From contig NZ_FOSL01000001.1 in assembly GCF_900114255.1 (NCBI RefSeq), positions 1-64,000 on the forward strand: 64,000 bases of DNA, read 5' to 3'. The notes beneath the pieces are model-generated. The model was given only the letters and a program-made list of their open reading frames with translations, was not told the DNA's origin and made no database searches. Positions 6,991 through 14,021 of the stretch are shown piece by piece (within the stretch, counting starts at the first letter, position 1; every line of letters starts with the position of its first letter). A program made the position numbers and the translations under genes. The stretch is from Neomesorhizobium albiziae. Its GTDB lineage: Bacteria; Pseudomonadota; Alphaproteobacteria; Rhizobiales; Rhizobiaceae.

Positions 6991-7716
6991 TTGGCGAACA
7001 ATTCGCGCAGAAGTGCGATTGCGCTAGCCTACGCGATACTTCTCCTCATGCCACCGAATGCCTTAGGTGAGAGCAGTGGCGGCATAGGTGGTGGCGGTGG
7101 CGGCATGGGCGGTGGCTTCATGGGCAACTCGAAAGACTTGCTTGGAATTGCCCGTGAAAAACAACCTGTTCGTTTAATGACGACGCCCCTGCCTGCTTAT
7201 GAGATTACTCTCGCGGATCCCCTCGAGTCTCTCGGTGTCAACAGGCCCGCGTCGACGGCTACTGCAGAGGTCGCAGAATTGACCGTGGCCAACTATGAGC
7301 CAGAGCTGGTTCGTTGTACGCTTCTTTTCTTTTCTGAAAGAAGTGGGGCTACGCACAAGGTGAATGTGGCGGACCCCACCGGCGTGGCATTCGACTTGAG
7401 TGCTAAGGGGAAAAGTCCGGCCCTTTCAATTAGCGAGCCCGGATTTAGGGAACACATCCGCCTTGAAGTGCGGTTTTTTCGCTCGTTAGAAAACGCTAAA
7501 CTCACACTGGCTCATGTAGCCTCTCAAGAGGCGTATCAGACGCCCTGGCCAGATGGCGACGATAGTGAAGTTCCAACGAGCAAACTCGAACCCTTCAGCG
7601 TAGCTCACATTACCATGTTGGACGACTTCGTCCGCACCTACACCACAACCCTCCACCGCTGTGTCGGCTCCAATGGTAGTTTAGTCACCTATGGAACCTC
7701 AAATCGCTTGGACTAA
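6991..7716 (+). CDS. Exported protein with a Gly-rich linker, partner of the upstream membrane protein
   Basis: A 241-residue protein starting with TTG 6991, two bases after the membrane protein's stop. The signal peptide ('IALAYAILLLMPPNALG') is followed by a Gly/Met-rich stretch ('GGIGGGGGGMGGGFMG') and then a domain rich in beta-strand-like segments ('AELTVANYEPELVRCTLLFF', 'LSISEPGFREHIRLEVRFF'). Two cysteines are present. The Gly-rich segment could be a flexible linker or wall-spanning region. The family is not recognised. A membrane plus exported pair in an island may act at the envelope, but that is inference. Confidence 0.6.
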   Translation: MANNSRRSAIALAYAILLLMPPNALGESSGGIGGGGGGMGGGFMGNSKDLLGIAREKQPVRLMTTPLPAYEITLADPLESLGVNRPASTATAEVAELTVANYEPELVRCTLLFFSERSGATHKVNVADPTGVAFDLSAKGKSPALSISEPGFREHIRLEVRFFRSLENAKLTLAHVASQEAYQTPWPDGDDSEVPTSKLEPFSVAHITMLDDFVRTYTTTLHRCVGSNGSLVTYGTSNRLD

Positions 7717-7935
7717 CAATGGTGTCTAATTCGCTCCCCTGCGAGCCACCTTCCACAATCAGCCCCTAATGAACATTTGACGAACGATCTCATTGCCACA
7801 CAGATGGAGGCCTCGCCCGGAGACGCTAGTGGGCGTTTAGTCCATACGTTCGTCACACGTTGGGGTCGCGGAATTCTTACTGAACTGGCCCCCATTTCGA
7901 CCGGACAGTTGGCATAATGCGGGAGGCTTGGGGTT

Positions 7936-8105
7936 ATGCTCAAGCACAGGCTTATGGCTGACGACTATCGACGGGTTGACCTGATCACCGGTGAGGCACG
8001 GCGGCAACACAGAGAGCAAAGGTCGGCAACCGGCCGGCGGCGGAACCCGAAGAACGGGGATTGAGATCAGCCTGCCGTCAGGACAGGCCAGAACATAGGC
8101 GACCA
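7936..8105 (+). pseudogene. Remnant of an IS66-family OrfA (TnpA)
   Basis: ATG 7936 opens a frame reading 'MADDYRRVDLITGEARR', the typical N-terminal signature of the small IS66 OrfA protein. The expected helix-turn-helix is missing and the frame soon stops. A piece resembling the C-terminal beta segment ('GIEISLPSGQ') follows in another frame near 8060-8085. This fits an internally deleted, frameshifted copy. IS66 ends, OrfB and the large transposase were not found. Confidence 0.45.
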
Positions 8106-8905
8106 GGGCGGCCGCAGCGACCAGCGCTGTAGGAAATTTGCGTTTTGGTCGCTTTGTTGACGTGTCCTTTGACCATCCATGCGTCGACCAATAGTGAGAC
8201 AAGGGCTTCAGGCCGCCCACAGTGGTACATCGGACGGTACAAAATTATCTATCTGGCGGTACACTCCACCACCAGAAAAGAATGTTAAATCAATGCGTTG
8301 ATTGATTTGCTATTCCTATCATCCGCACCATTTCCTGATCCCCAACCCTTCGCAAACGGCCTATGGATCAGTAGCCCTGTCCTCGCCGGCGAAGCGCACC
8401 GTTCTCCTCCTAATAATGAATGTCGAATGGTTTGCCGGTCGGTCACTTCTGCGCCGCGTCATCTCCCATTCTGCTTTTTATTATGAGTGCTGCGTTCACC
8501 GATCGGCAACAGAGTCGCTTTTTGAATTGCCCGCGCATACCGGCGGTGCATGATTCTTCTCCGTCCGCGATTGAATCGATCAAATCCTCACTCACGGCAG
8601 GCTGCATTTTCCTTTTACTTTCGTCGTATAGGAAGAGCCCGCGACGCTGTCGCCAGAATTCCGCCCGCGGAATCCAAAGGGTCGTGGAGACGCTCAGAAA
8701 ATCTACCCAAGCCTTTGACCCTGCCGCAGTTTTCTTTTTTTCAGCCGCAATTCCGCCGCACCGCCTAAAATCGATTAATGTTGCAATGCACAATTGCATT
8801 GCTGCCATGCGTCATTGGCGCTTCAAAAACCGATCGGGTGCACCTATTTCAGGGTCACACAAAACGACGAAGCAAAAACGAACTAAAGACGAAACGAGAA
8901 AGACG
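8106..8905. other. Gene-free stretch at the likely island/core boundary
   Basis: No supported gene. Three close GGTACA motifs occur at about 8223-8270, in a short stretch unlike its surroundings. GCAATG at 8783-8788 pairs with CATTGC at 8797-8802, about 100 bases before the first DUF1127 gene. One long plus-strand frame runs through into DUF1127, but its upstream part has no protein-like character. The promoter for the DUF1127/cuckoo RNA unit should lie in 8800-8900; I could not identify it with confidence. Confidence 0.4.
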
Positions 8906-9046
8906 ATGAACCTGATCCGCAACTACCGCAACTGGCGCCGCTATCGTGACACCGTATCCGAGCTGAGCCGCCTGTCGAACCGTGAACTCACCGATCTCGG
9001 CATCACCCGCAGCGACATTCCGTTTGTCGCGCGTAAGTCGATCTGA
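8906..9046 (+). CDS. DUF1127 (YjiS-type) small protein, first copy
   Basis: A 46-residue basic protein with the whole DUF1127 signature: 'NLIRNYRNWRRYRDTV' followed by 'RLSNRELTDLGITRSDI'. Small Arg-rich DUF1127 proteins are RNA-associated; in Rhodobacter sphaeroides the one encoded upstream of the CcsR RNAs (CcaF1) affects RNA maturation and turnover. Here too the gene sits directly before cuckoo-type RNAs, so a related role is likely. The gene 26 bases downstream is a near-identical copy, 39 of 46 residues being the same, so this is a tandem duplication. Confidence 0.85.
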   Translation: MNLIRNYRNWRRYRDTVSELSRLSNRELTDLGITRSDIPFVARKSI

Positions 9047-9071
9047 TCGAATTAAGAAACGAGCAAAGAAA

Positions 9072-9212
9072 ATGAACCTGATCCGCAACTACCGCAACTG
9101 GCGTCGTTACCGTGAAACGGTCAACGAGCTGGATCGTCTGTCGAACCGCGAACTCTCGGACCTCGGCATCAGCCGCAGCGACATTCCTTACGTCGCCCGC
9201 AAGTCGGCCTAA
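9072..9212 (+). CDS. DUF1127 (YjiS-type) small protein, second copy
   Basis: A 46-residue paralogue of the preceding gene, differing at seven conservative positions (for example D/E, T/S, F/Y), with nearly identical DNA at the 5' end. It keeps the Arg/Tyr-rich N-terminus and 'RLSNRELSDLGISRSDI'. Only about 14 bases separate its stop from the first CCTCCTCCC-loop hairpin, so the RNAs are probably released from its 3' untranslated region, as in the Rhodobacter DUF1127-CcsR transcript. That layout is observed; the processing is inferred. Confidence 0.85.
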   Translation: MNLIRNYRNWRRYRETVNELDRLSNRELSDLGISRSDIPYVARKSA

Positions 9213-9221
9213 CTAGGAATT

Positions 9222-9333
9222 CCGCCGGGACCTACCTCCTCCCAGGTCCCGACGGATACGGTCAGCTTTCACCTCCTCCCGATCGCTGACCACACAAAAC
9301 GGCACCCGCCGAACCTCCTCCCTCGGCGGGTGC
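9222..9333 (+). ncRNA. Cuckoo-type small RNA, unit 1 (three hairpins)
   Basis: Three perfect hairpins with the same loop core. Stem 9226-9233/9244-9251 has loop ACCTCCTCCC. Stem 9260-9266/9285-9291 (GGTCAGC/GCTGACC) has a longer loop containing ACCTCCTCCC. Stem 9302-9312/9323-9333 again has loop ACCTCCTCCC. CCTCCTCCC displayed in loops after a DUF1127 gene is the defining layout of alphaproteobacterial cuckoo/CcsR RNAs. The loops are complementary to Shine-Dalgarno-like GGAGG sequences. Confidence 0.8.
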
Positions 9334-9488
9334 TGTTAACCAAGGGCCTTCGCACCCTCAAAATGGCGAAAAGAATTTCGTCAAAGCCTACCTCCTCCCA
9401 GGCGATGACGAATACGGTCAGCCCTCCCCTCCTCCCGAGTGCTGACCACTCTAATGGCACCCGCCGAACCTCCTCCCTCGGCGGGTGC
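9334..9488 (+). ncRNA. Cuckoo-type small RNA, unit 2
   Basis: A spacer of about 45 bases is followed by three hairpins: 9379-9389/9400-9410 (CGTCAAAGCCT/AGGCGATGACG), 9416-9422/9441-9447 (GGTCAGC/GCTGACC) and 9457-9467/9478-9488 (GCACCCGCCGA/TCGGCGGGTGC). All three loops contain CCTCCTCCC or a close variant. The unit is nearly identical to unit 3, including the spacer, so it arose by recent tandem duplication with a period of about 155 bases. The third stem repeats that of unit 1. Confidence 0.8.
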
Positions 9489-9651
9489 TGTTAAACCAAG
9501 GGCCTTCGCACCCTCAAATGGCGAAAAGAATTTCGTCAAAGCCTACCTCCTCCCGGGCGATGACGAATACGGTCAGCCTCTCCTCCTCCCGAGCGCTGAC
9601 CACCCTAACGACACCCGCCGCACCTCCTCCCGCGGCGGGTGTTGTCGTTTT
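9489..9651 (+). ncRNA. Cuckoo-type small RNA, unit 3, ending in the terminator
   Basis: Same order as unit 2: hairpins at 9534-9565, 9571-9601 and 9609-9647, each displaying CCTCCTCCC in the loop. Compensatory changes preserve pairing: the last stem is ACACCCGCCGC/GCGGCGGGTGT where units 1 and 2 have GCACCCGCCGA/TCGGCGGGTGC. That covariation is evidence for selection on structure. The last hairpin is followed by TTTT and serves as terminator for the array. Confidence 0.8.
9609..9651 (+). terminator. Rho-independent terminator of the DUF1127-cuckoo RNA array
   Basis: The stem 9609-9621/9632-9647 (one bulge) is followed by TTTT at 9648-9651. It is the only hairpin of the nine that carries a T-run, so the whole array probably ends here, about 60 bases before trmFO. 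Confidence 0.75.
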
Positions 9652-9711
9652 GGGCTACCCTCGACATTCCCGCCGATTGCTTTCGCTCGGCCAACGGCCT
9701 ATTTCCCCAGC

Positions 9712-11136
9712 ATGACGACAAAACCAATTCACGTGATCGGCGGCGGTCTCGCCGGCTCCGAAGCCGCATGGCAGGCAGCACAGGCCGGCGTGCCGGTAGT
9801 CCTGCACGAAATGCGGCCGGTGCGCGGCACCGACGCCCACAAGACCGACAGCCTGGCCGAGCTTGTCTGCTCCAATTCTTTCCGCTCCGACGACGCTGAG
9901 ACCAATGCCGTCGGTCTGCTGCATGCCGAGATGCGGCTTGCCGGCTCGCTGATCATGTCATCCGGCGATGCGCACCAGGTTCCGGCGGGCGGCGCGCTCG
10001 CCGTCGACCGCGACGGCTTCGCGGCTGCCGTCACCGCAAGGATCGAGGCGCATCCGCTGATTACCATTGCCCGCGAAGAAGTCTCCGGCCTCCCGCCCAC
10101 CGATTGGGACCAGGCGATCATCGCAACCGGCCCGCTGACGGCGCCCTCCCTGGCGCAGGCAATCGCGGAAAGGACCGGGGCCGACGCGCTTGCCTTCTTT
10201 GACGCGATCGCGCCAATCGTGCATTTCGAGACGATCGACATGGACACCTGCTGGTTCCAGTCGCGCTACGACAAGGTTGGGCCCGGCGGCACCGGCAAGG
10301 ATTATATCAACTGCCCGATGGACAAGCCGCAATACGAGGCCTTCGTCCAGGCCCTGCTCGACGGCCAGAAAACTGAATTCAAGCAATGGGAAGGCACGCC
10401 CTATTTCGACGGCTGCCTGCCGATCGAAGTGATGGCCGAACGGGGCGTCGAAACGCTGCGGCACGGGCCGATGAAGCCCATGGGCCTCACCAATGCGCAT
10501 AATCCGTCGGTCAAGGCCTATGCGGTGGTGCAGCTGCGGCAGGACAACGCGCTGGGCACTCTCTACAACATGGTCGGCTTCCAGACCAAGCTGAAGCATG
10601 GCGAGCAGGTGCGCATCTTCCGGATGATCCCGGGGCTGGAGAACGCCGAATTCGCCCGGCTGGGAGGCCTGCACCGCAACACCTACATCAATTCGCCGAC
10701 GCTGCTCGACACGTCGCTGCAGCTCAAGGGGCGCGAAGGCCTGCGCTTTGCCGGTCAGATCACGGGCTGCGAAGGTTATGTCGAGAGCGCCGCCATCGGC
10801 CTGCTCGCCGGGCGTTTTGCCGCCGCCGAGCGGCTTGGCAAGCAGCCGTCGTTGCCGCCGGTCACCACGGCTTTCGGAGCGCTGCTCAACCACATCACCG
10901 GCGGCCATATCGTTTCCGACGACGAGCCGGGCAAACGTTCATTCCAGCCGATGAACGTCAATTTCGGGCTGTTTCCGCCACTTGAGCCGGGAACGAACCT
11001 GCGTCCAGAAGGTTTTGAGGGCCGTTTCCGCGGCAAGGATAAATCCGTCGCCCGGAAGAAGGCGATGACCGGCCGCGCGCTTGCCCATTGCCGGGAATGG
11101 CTGGGACTTGGCGCTGCGGCCGAAGCAGCCGAATGA
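9712..11136 (+). CDS. trmFO: tRNA uracil-54 methyltransferase TrmFO (folate-dependent)
   Basis: A 474-residue protein with the FAD-binding start '[14 protein letters not shown]' (residues ~8-21), then '[18 protein letters not shown]' and 'NCPMDKPQY', both diagnostic of TrmFO (Gid). It methylates U54 of tRNA using methylenetetrahydrofolate and FADH2 in the cytoplasm. The length is typical. The open frame extends upstream through the cuckoo RNA array to 9439, but that part is structured RNA, so ATG 9712 is the true start. It is transcribed in the same direction as the RNA array but is separated from it by the terminator. Confidence 0.93.
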   Translation: MTTKPIHVIGGGLAGSEAAWQAAQAGVPVVLHEMRPVRGTDAHKTDSLAELVCSNSFRSDDAETNAVGLLHAEMRLAGSLIMSSGDAHQVPAGGALAVDRDGFAAAVTARIEAHPLITIAREEVSGLPPTDWDQAIIATGPLTAPSLAQAIAERTGADALAFFDAIAPIVHFETIDMDTCWFQSRYDKVGPGGTGKDYINCPMDKPQYEAFVQALLDGQKTEFKQWEGTPYFDGCLPIEVMAERGVETLRHGPMKPMGLTNAHNPSVKAYAVVQLRQDNALGTLYNMVGFQTKLKHGEQVRIFRMIPGLENAEFARLGGLHRNTYINSPTLLDTSLQLKGREGLRFAGQITGCEGYVESAAIGLLAGRFAAAERLGKQPSLPPVTTAFGALLNHITGGHIVSDDEPGKRSFQPMNVNFGLFPPLEPGTNLRPEGFEGRFRGKDKSVARKKAMTGRALAHCREWLGLGAAAEAAE

Positions 11137-11151
11137 AGCGTCGCCTCGCGG

Positions 11152-12105
11152 TTATTCTGCCGGTTGAACATTCTCAGACGTCGGCAGCCCCGGCTTGCCC
11201 GCCTCGCCTGGATTTCTCCTGACATAGGCCGCCTTCAGGCTCTCCGAGGTGTCGCGCGAGCCGTCATGGCTCCAGCCGGGCGGCTTGATCAGGTAATTCA
11301 GGCGCTGGCGCAGTGTCAGGCCCGGTGAAAACACGTCTCGAGAGATGCCGACATATTCGTGGAAAGCCACTTTCAGCGGGTTGAAGGTGCCGAGGTTCTT
11401 CACGATGCCATAGCGCGGCCGGTCCTCTTCCAACTCCTCCACGAAGGTGCCGAACATGCGATCCCATATAATCAATGTGCCGGCATAGTTGGCATCGAGA
11501 TAGCGCGGGTTGGTGGCGTGATGCACCCGGTGGTGCGACGGCGTATTGAAGACGAACTCGAACCAGCCCCACATCTTGCCGATCGTTTCAGTGTGTATCC
11601 AGAACTGCCAGACCAGGTTGAACCCGAAGACGAAGGCGATCACCGCTGGATGCAATCCGAGCAGCACCAGCGGCACTTGCAGGATGAACATGCCGGTGAA
11701 GAGCCCGGTCCAGCTCTGCCTCAGCGCCGTCGACAGATTGTAATGCTGGCTGGAATGATGGTTGACGTGCTCGGCCCAGACCCAGCGCACGCGATGCGCG
11801 ATCCGGTGATACCAGTAGTAGCGGAGGTCATCGAGCAGGAAGGCCGCGATGAAGACCCAGATGGACAGGCCAAGGTCGAAAAACCGAAACTGCCACACCC
11901 AGACCAGCGCCGTGTAGGAGACAACTCCGAGCAGGATGCCGGCGACGACGTTGCCTGTCCCCATCATCAGGCTGGTCAACGTATCGCGCGTTTCGAACTC
12001 GCCCTTGGCGCGGCCTGTGCGAACCAGCCACAGTTCGATCAGGATGGCGATGACGAAAAACGGGATCGCCAGTTCCGTCACTTTCGGAAAATCATAGGTT
12101 TCCAT
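11152..12105 (-). CDS. Fatty acid hydroxylase/sterol desaturase superfamily membrane enzyme
   Basis: A 317-residue polytopic membrane protein with the three His clusters of the di-iron hydroxylase/desaturase family: HRIAH (100-104), HVNHH (113-117) and HHRVHH (191-196), plus HTET at 171. These bind the di-iron centre and are all intact. Hydrophobic segments lie at ~12-30, ~45-72, ~80-93 and ~135-170. Members act on lipids, sterols or carotenoids at the inner membrane; the substrate here cannot be told from sequence. The ATG overlaps by one base the stop of the small membrane protein upstream (TGATG), so the two are translationally coupled. Confidence 0.85.
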   Translation of the reverse strand: METYDFPKVTELAIPFFVIAILIELWLVRTGRAKGEFETRDTLTSLMMGTGNVVAGILLGVVSYTALVWVWQFRFFDLGLSIWVFIAAFLLDDLRYYWYHRIAHRVRWVWAEHVNHHSSQHYNLSTALRQSWTGLFTGMFILQVPLVLLGLHPAVIAFVFGFNLVWQFWIHTETIGKMWGWFEFVFNTPSHHRVHHATNPRYLDANYAGTLIIWDRMFGTFVEELEEDRPRYGIVKNLGTFNPLKVAFHEYVGISRDVFSPGLTLRQRLNYLIKPPGWSHDGSRDTSESLKAAYVRRNPGEAGKPGLPTSENVQPAE

Positions 12106-12542
12106 CAGGCAAGCTCTCCGGCTTTCTTGGTTGCTTGGCGCGTGCCAAGCGCCCGCAATACGGCACCTGCGGCGGCTTCGTCCGGGAAGCGGAAGATGCC
12201 GCCACCCCAGGTAAAATCGCTCAGGCTTATCGAGACTGTCGCCCCTGCGGCGCCATCAATGTGGGCGATATCTTTGGGCGCAACGATACGGGTCAGGAAT
12301 TTGTCGCCCAGCACCTGCACGATGCCGATGCGTCCTCCCGCCAATTCAAGAAATGCCGTCTCGGCGTCGCTGGTGATGTGAACGGCAAGGACCGCCTCGT
12401 CCGGAAAATCCTCCGCGAAGCGGCCTCGCGCCTGATCCGGCTCGACAAGCCTCGCCTTCGCGCTGCCGCCGGTCAGATGCACGGCAAGCACGGCCGCAGT
12501 GATGCCGACGACAACCATCGCCACAAGAATGGGCAAGCTCAT
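12105..12542 (-). CDS. Membrane-anchored hypothetical protein coupled to the hydroxylase
   Basis: A 145-residue protein with one N-terminal membrane anchor ('LPILVAMVVVGITAAVLAV', residues ~3-21) and a soluble domain ('FTWGGGIFRFPDEAAAGAVL'). I chose ATG 12542, which has GGGAGG about 10 bases upstream, over a GTG seven codons earlier that would overlap that binding site. Its stop overlaps the start of the hydroxylase gene, implying a joint function, possibly as a membrane-bound accessory subunit. A 16-base palindrome at 12600-12615 lies in its upstream region and may be the operator. Confidence 0.65.
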   Translation of the reverse strand: MSLPILVAMVVVGITAAVLAVHLTGGSAKARLVEPDQARGRFAEDFPDEAVLAVHITSDAETAFLELAGGRIGIVQVLGDKFLTRIVAPKDIAHIDGAAGATVSISLSDFTWGGGIFRFPDEAAAGAVLRALGTRQATKKAGELA

Positions 12543-12599
12543 CCCGATAATTTCCTCCCGCACCGCCGGAACACCGGCGATATTGCGAGACTAGCATGA

Positions 12600-12615
12600 T
12601 TGACGTTTACGTCAA
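12600..12615. promoter_or_regulatory. TTGACG-TTTA-CGTCAA palindrome, candidate regulator site
   Basis: A perfect inverted repeat, TTGACG (12600-12605) and CGTCAA (12610-12615), lies 58 bases upstream of the small membrane gene and its coupled hydroxylase. It resembles operators of MerR-family regulators of fatty or branched-chain acid degradation such as LiuR. That assignment is from memory of motif shape and is tentative. Confidence 0.4.
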
Positions 12616-12622
12616 AGGAGGA

Positions 12623-12700
12623 CTAGTGGAGCGAATTTGACATTTCATCCCCGCTCGAGGGGGAACTCGATATCAAATGTCAAATTCAAAGGACCACTAG
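12623..12700. repeat. CTAGTGG-flanked palindrome, copy 1
   Basis: CTAGTGG at 12623 and CCACTAG ending at 12700 enclose the inverted arms GAATTTGACATTT (12633-12645) and AAATGTCAAATTC (12675-12687). An inner CCCC/GGGG pairing lies in the loop. The element is 78 bases long. A related copy follows 14 bases later. Confidence 0.7.
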
Positions 12701-12714
12701 ATTCAGATATTTAG

Positions 12715-12790
12715 CTAGTGGTCCTTCAATTCCGACATTGCTTGGGCGTTCGCTCCCAACGGGATGCAAATGTCGGAATTGGACCACTAG
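12715..12790. repeat. CTAGTGG-flanked palindrome, copy 2
   Basis: The same architecture as copy 1: CTAGTGGTCC at one end and GGACCACTAG at the other, with arms CAATTCCGACATT and AATGTCGGAATTG and an inner TTGGG/CCCAA hairpin. The arms differ from copy 1 but stay self-complementary. Its last bases supply the TAG stop codon of the minus-strand gene at 12787. Confidence 0.7.
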
Positions 12791-13626
12791 CGCCAACCCA
12801 CTGATGCTTTGCGTACCATCAGCCAGTGCCGACGCCAGGTGGGCAAGCCGATCGTTTGGGCCAAAATCGCCGCGGGGTTCTTCTCGATGCGATCGAGATA
12901 GGCGCCGGCAAGCGCGAGCGGCAGAAAGGCCGGGCGCAATGTTTCGGGCAAGGTCACAGCCTGGCTTTCGAAGGCCGAAAGATGCTGCCTGGCCAGCGCC
13001 GCCATCGCCGAGACAGCGCGCGCCGCGCCGGCTTCGCCGTCTGAAGTCAAAAACTCATGCGGCGAAACGCCGGCCGCAGCAAGTATATCGCCGGGCACAT
13101 AGCATTGGCCGCGCGCCCGATGAATCGGCAAAAGGCGCAGCAGGCCGGTGATCGCCTGCGCGCAGCCGGCATGGCCGGCAGCTTCGGCAAACCTGGGCGC
13201 GGCCGACGCATCGAGGACCATCGACGCAAGCAGGATCAGCGCCGAGGCGACTTCGCCGCAATAGCCTTCCAGATCGTTCCGCGAAGGCATCGGGTCGTCG
13301 TAGAGATCGAAGATGCGGGCATCGAGGTAATTCTGAAACGTAGCAACGGGCAGAGCGTGCGTGCGGATCGCCTCAAGCAGATCTTCCGCCAAAGGGTGAC
13401 CGTCGGCCGAGGTGCGACCGTCAAGCACGTCGCGCCACCACTGCAACCTCACCTCACCCGGCAGCGGCTCGCGGATGCGGTCGCGGATGGATGCGATTTC
13501 AGCGTTGAACGCATAGAGCGCGAACAGGCTTTGGCGTTTGTCGTCCGGAGCATAAAGCGCGCTGAGATAACGATCGTGGTCAGCCGCGCGGACGGCTTCC
13601 ATTGCGTGCGTATCGGCCTTGGGCAT
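12787..13626 (-). CDS. Squalene/phytoene synthase-fold protein, NDUFAF6-like
   Basis: A 279-residue protein of the squalene/phytoene synthase superfamily ('YLSALYAPDDKRQSLFALYAFN', 'RLQWWRDVL', 'GYCGEVASALILLAS'; quoted in part). The first Asp-rich site of true synthases is not evident ('AFNAEIASIRDRIREP'), as in the mitochondrial complex I assembly factor NDUFAF6 and its bacterial relatives. I chose ATG 13626, one base after the stop of the upstream gene (TGACATG). It follows an NDUFAF3-like gene in the yajC-secDF operon. A role in complex I biogenesis is more likely than terpenoid synthesis, but that is inference. Confidence 0.75.
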   Translation of the reverse strand: MPKADTHAMEAVRAADHDRYLSALYAPDDKRQSLFALYAFNAEIASIRDRIREPLPGEVRLQWWRDVLDGRTSADGHPLAEDLLEAIRTHALPVATFQNYLDARIFDLYDDPMPSRNDLEGYCGEVASALILLASMVLDASAAPRFAEAAGHAGCAQAITGLLRLLPIHRARGQCYVPGDILAAAGVSPHEFLTSDGEAGAARAVSAMAALARQHLSAFESQAVTLPETLRPAFLPLALAGAYLDRIEKNPAAILAQTIGLPTWRRHWLMVRKASVGWR

Positions 13627-13627
13627 G

Positions 13628-14017
13628 TCACTCAACGGCGATAAGCGCGGCAGCGACTGCACGGTCTTCCGCCAGAAGCACGTTGTAAGTCCTGACGGCG
13701 GCCCCGGTCGCCATCGGGTCGGCCGAGATGCGCACCTCCTTGAAGGCGGCGCGCAAATCGGCCGCCAACGGCTTCAGCTCCTTGCCCATGCCGACAAGCA
13801 GGATTTCCACGCCCGCGGCCTCCGCGAGAAGTTTGGCGAAGTCGCCCGCGGCGAGAGCCTTCGGGTCTGCCGGTTCCCAACCATAGACGCCGGAAGGCAG
13901 ACAGAGGATCGAACCGCGATGCGACATACCGGCGAAACGGAAGCCGCCATTGCCGTAAGCGTCGATTGGCGGACGGCCGGGAAAATGCGCCTCACGGATC
14001 ACAATTCCCCCGGCCAT
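13628..14017 (-). CDS. Mth938-like domain protein, NDUFAF3 homologue
   Basis: A 129-residue protein of the Mth938/DUF498 family ('IDAYGNGGFRFAGMSHRGSILCLPSGVYGW' in pieces, then 'VEILLVGMGKEL' and 'VRTYNVLLAEDR'). The family includes mitochondrial NDUFAF3, needed for complex I assembly. ATG 14017 lies four bases after the secDF stop; a longer frame to 14074 would overlap secDF by more than 50 bases. The order secDF-NDUFAF3-like-NDUFAF6-like with almost no spacing implies co-expression. The protein is probably cytoplasmic and may contact the membrane arm. Confidence 0.8.
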   Translation of the reverse strand: MAGGIVIREAHFPGRPPIDAYGNGGFRFAGMSHRGSILCLPSGVYGWEPADPKALAAGDFAKLLAEAAGVEILLVGMGKELKPLAADLRAAFKEVRISADPMATGAAVRTYNVLLAEDRAVAAALIAVE

Positions 14018-14021
14018 GACG

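Noticed and set aside
7837-8220. 127-residue minus-strand frame
   Set aside because: It overlaps the IS66-type remnant on the other strand and shows no family motif or ribosome binding site.
8420-8905. Long frame fused in front of the first DUF1127 gene
   Set aside because: DUF1127 proteins are 45-60 residues and start at 'MNLIRNYRN'; the upstream translation has no conserved character.
9222-9651. CRISPR array
   Set aside because: The repeats are hairpins with internal symmetry and covarying stems, there are no unique spacers of constant length, and no cas genes are nearby.
9439-9711. Extended N-terminus for TrmFO
   Set aside because: The extra codons are the cuckoo RNA hairpins; the family start is ATG 9712.
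12787-13626. Carotenoid or hopanoid synthase
   Set aside because: The context is secDF plus an NDUFAF3-like gene with no terpenoid genes, and the catalytic Asp-rich motif is not evident.
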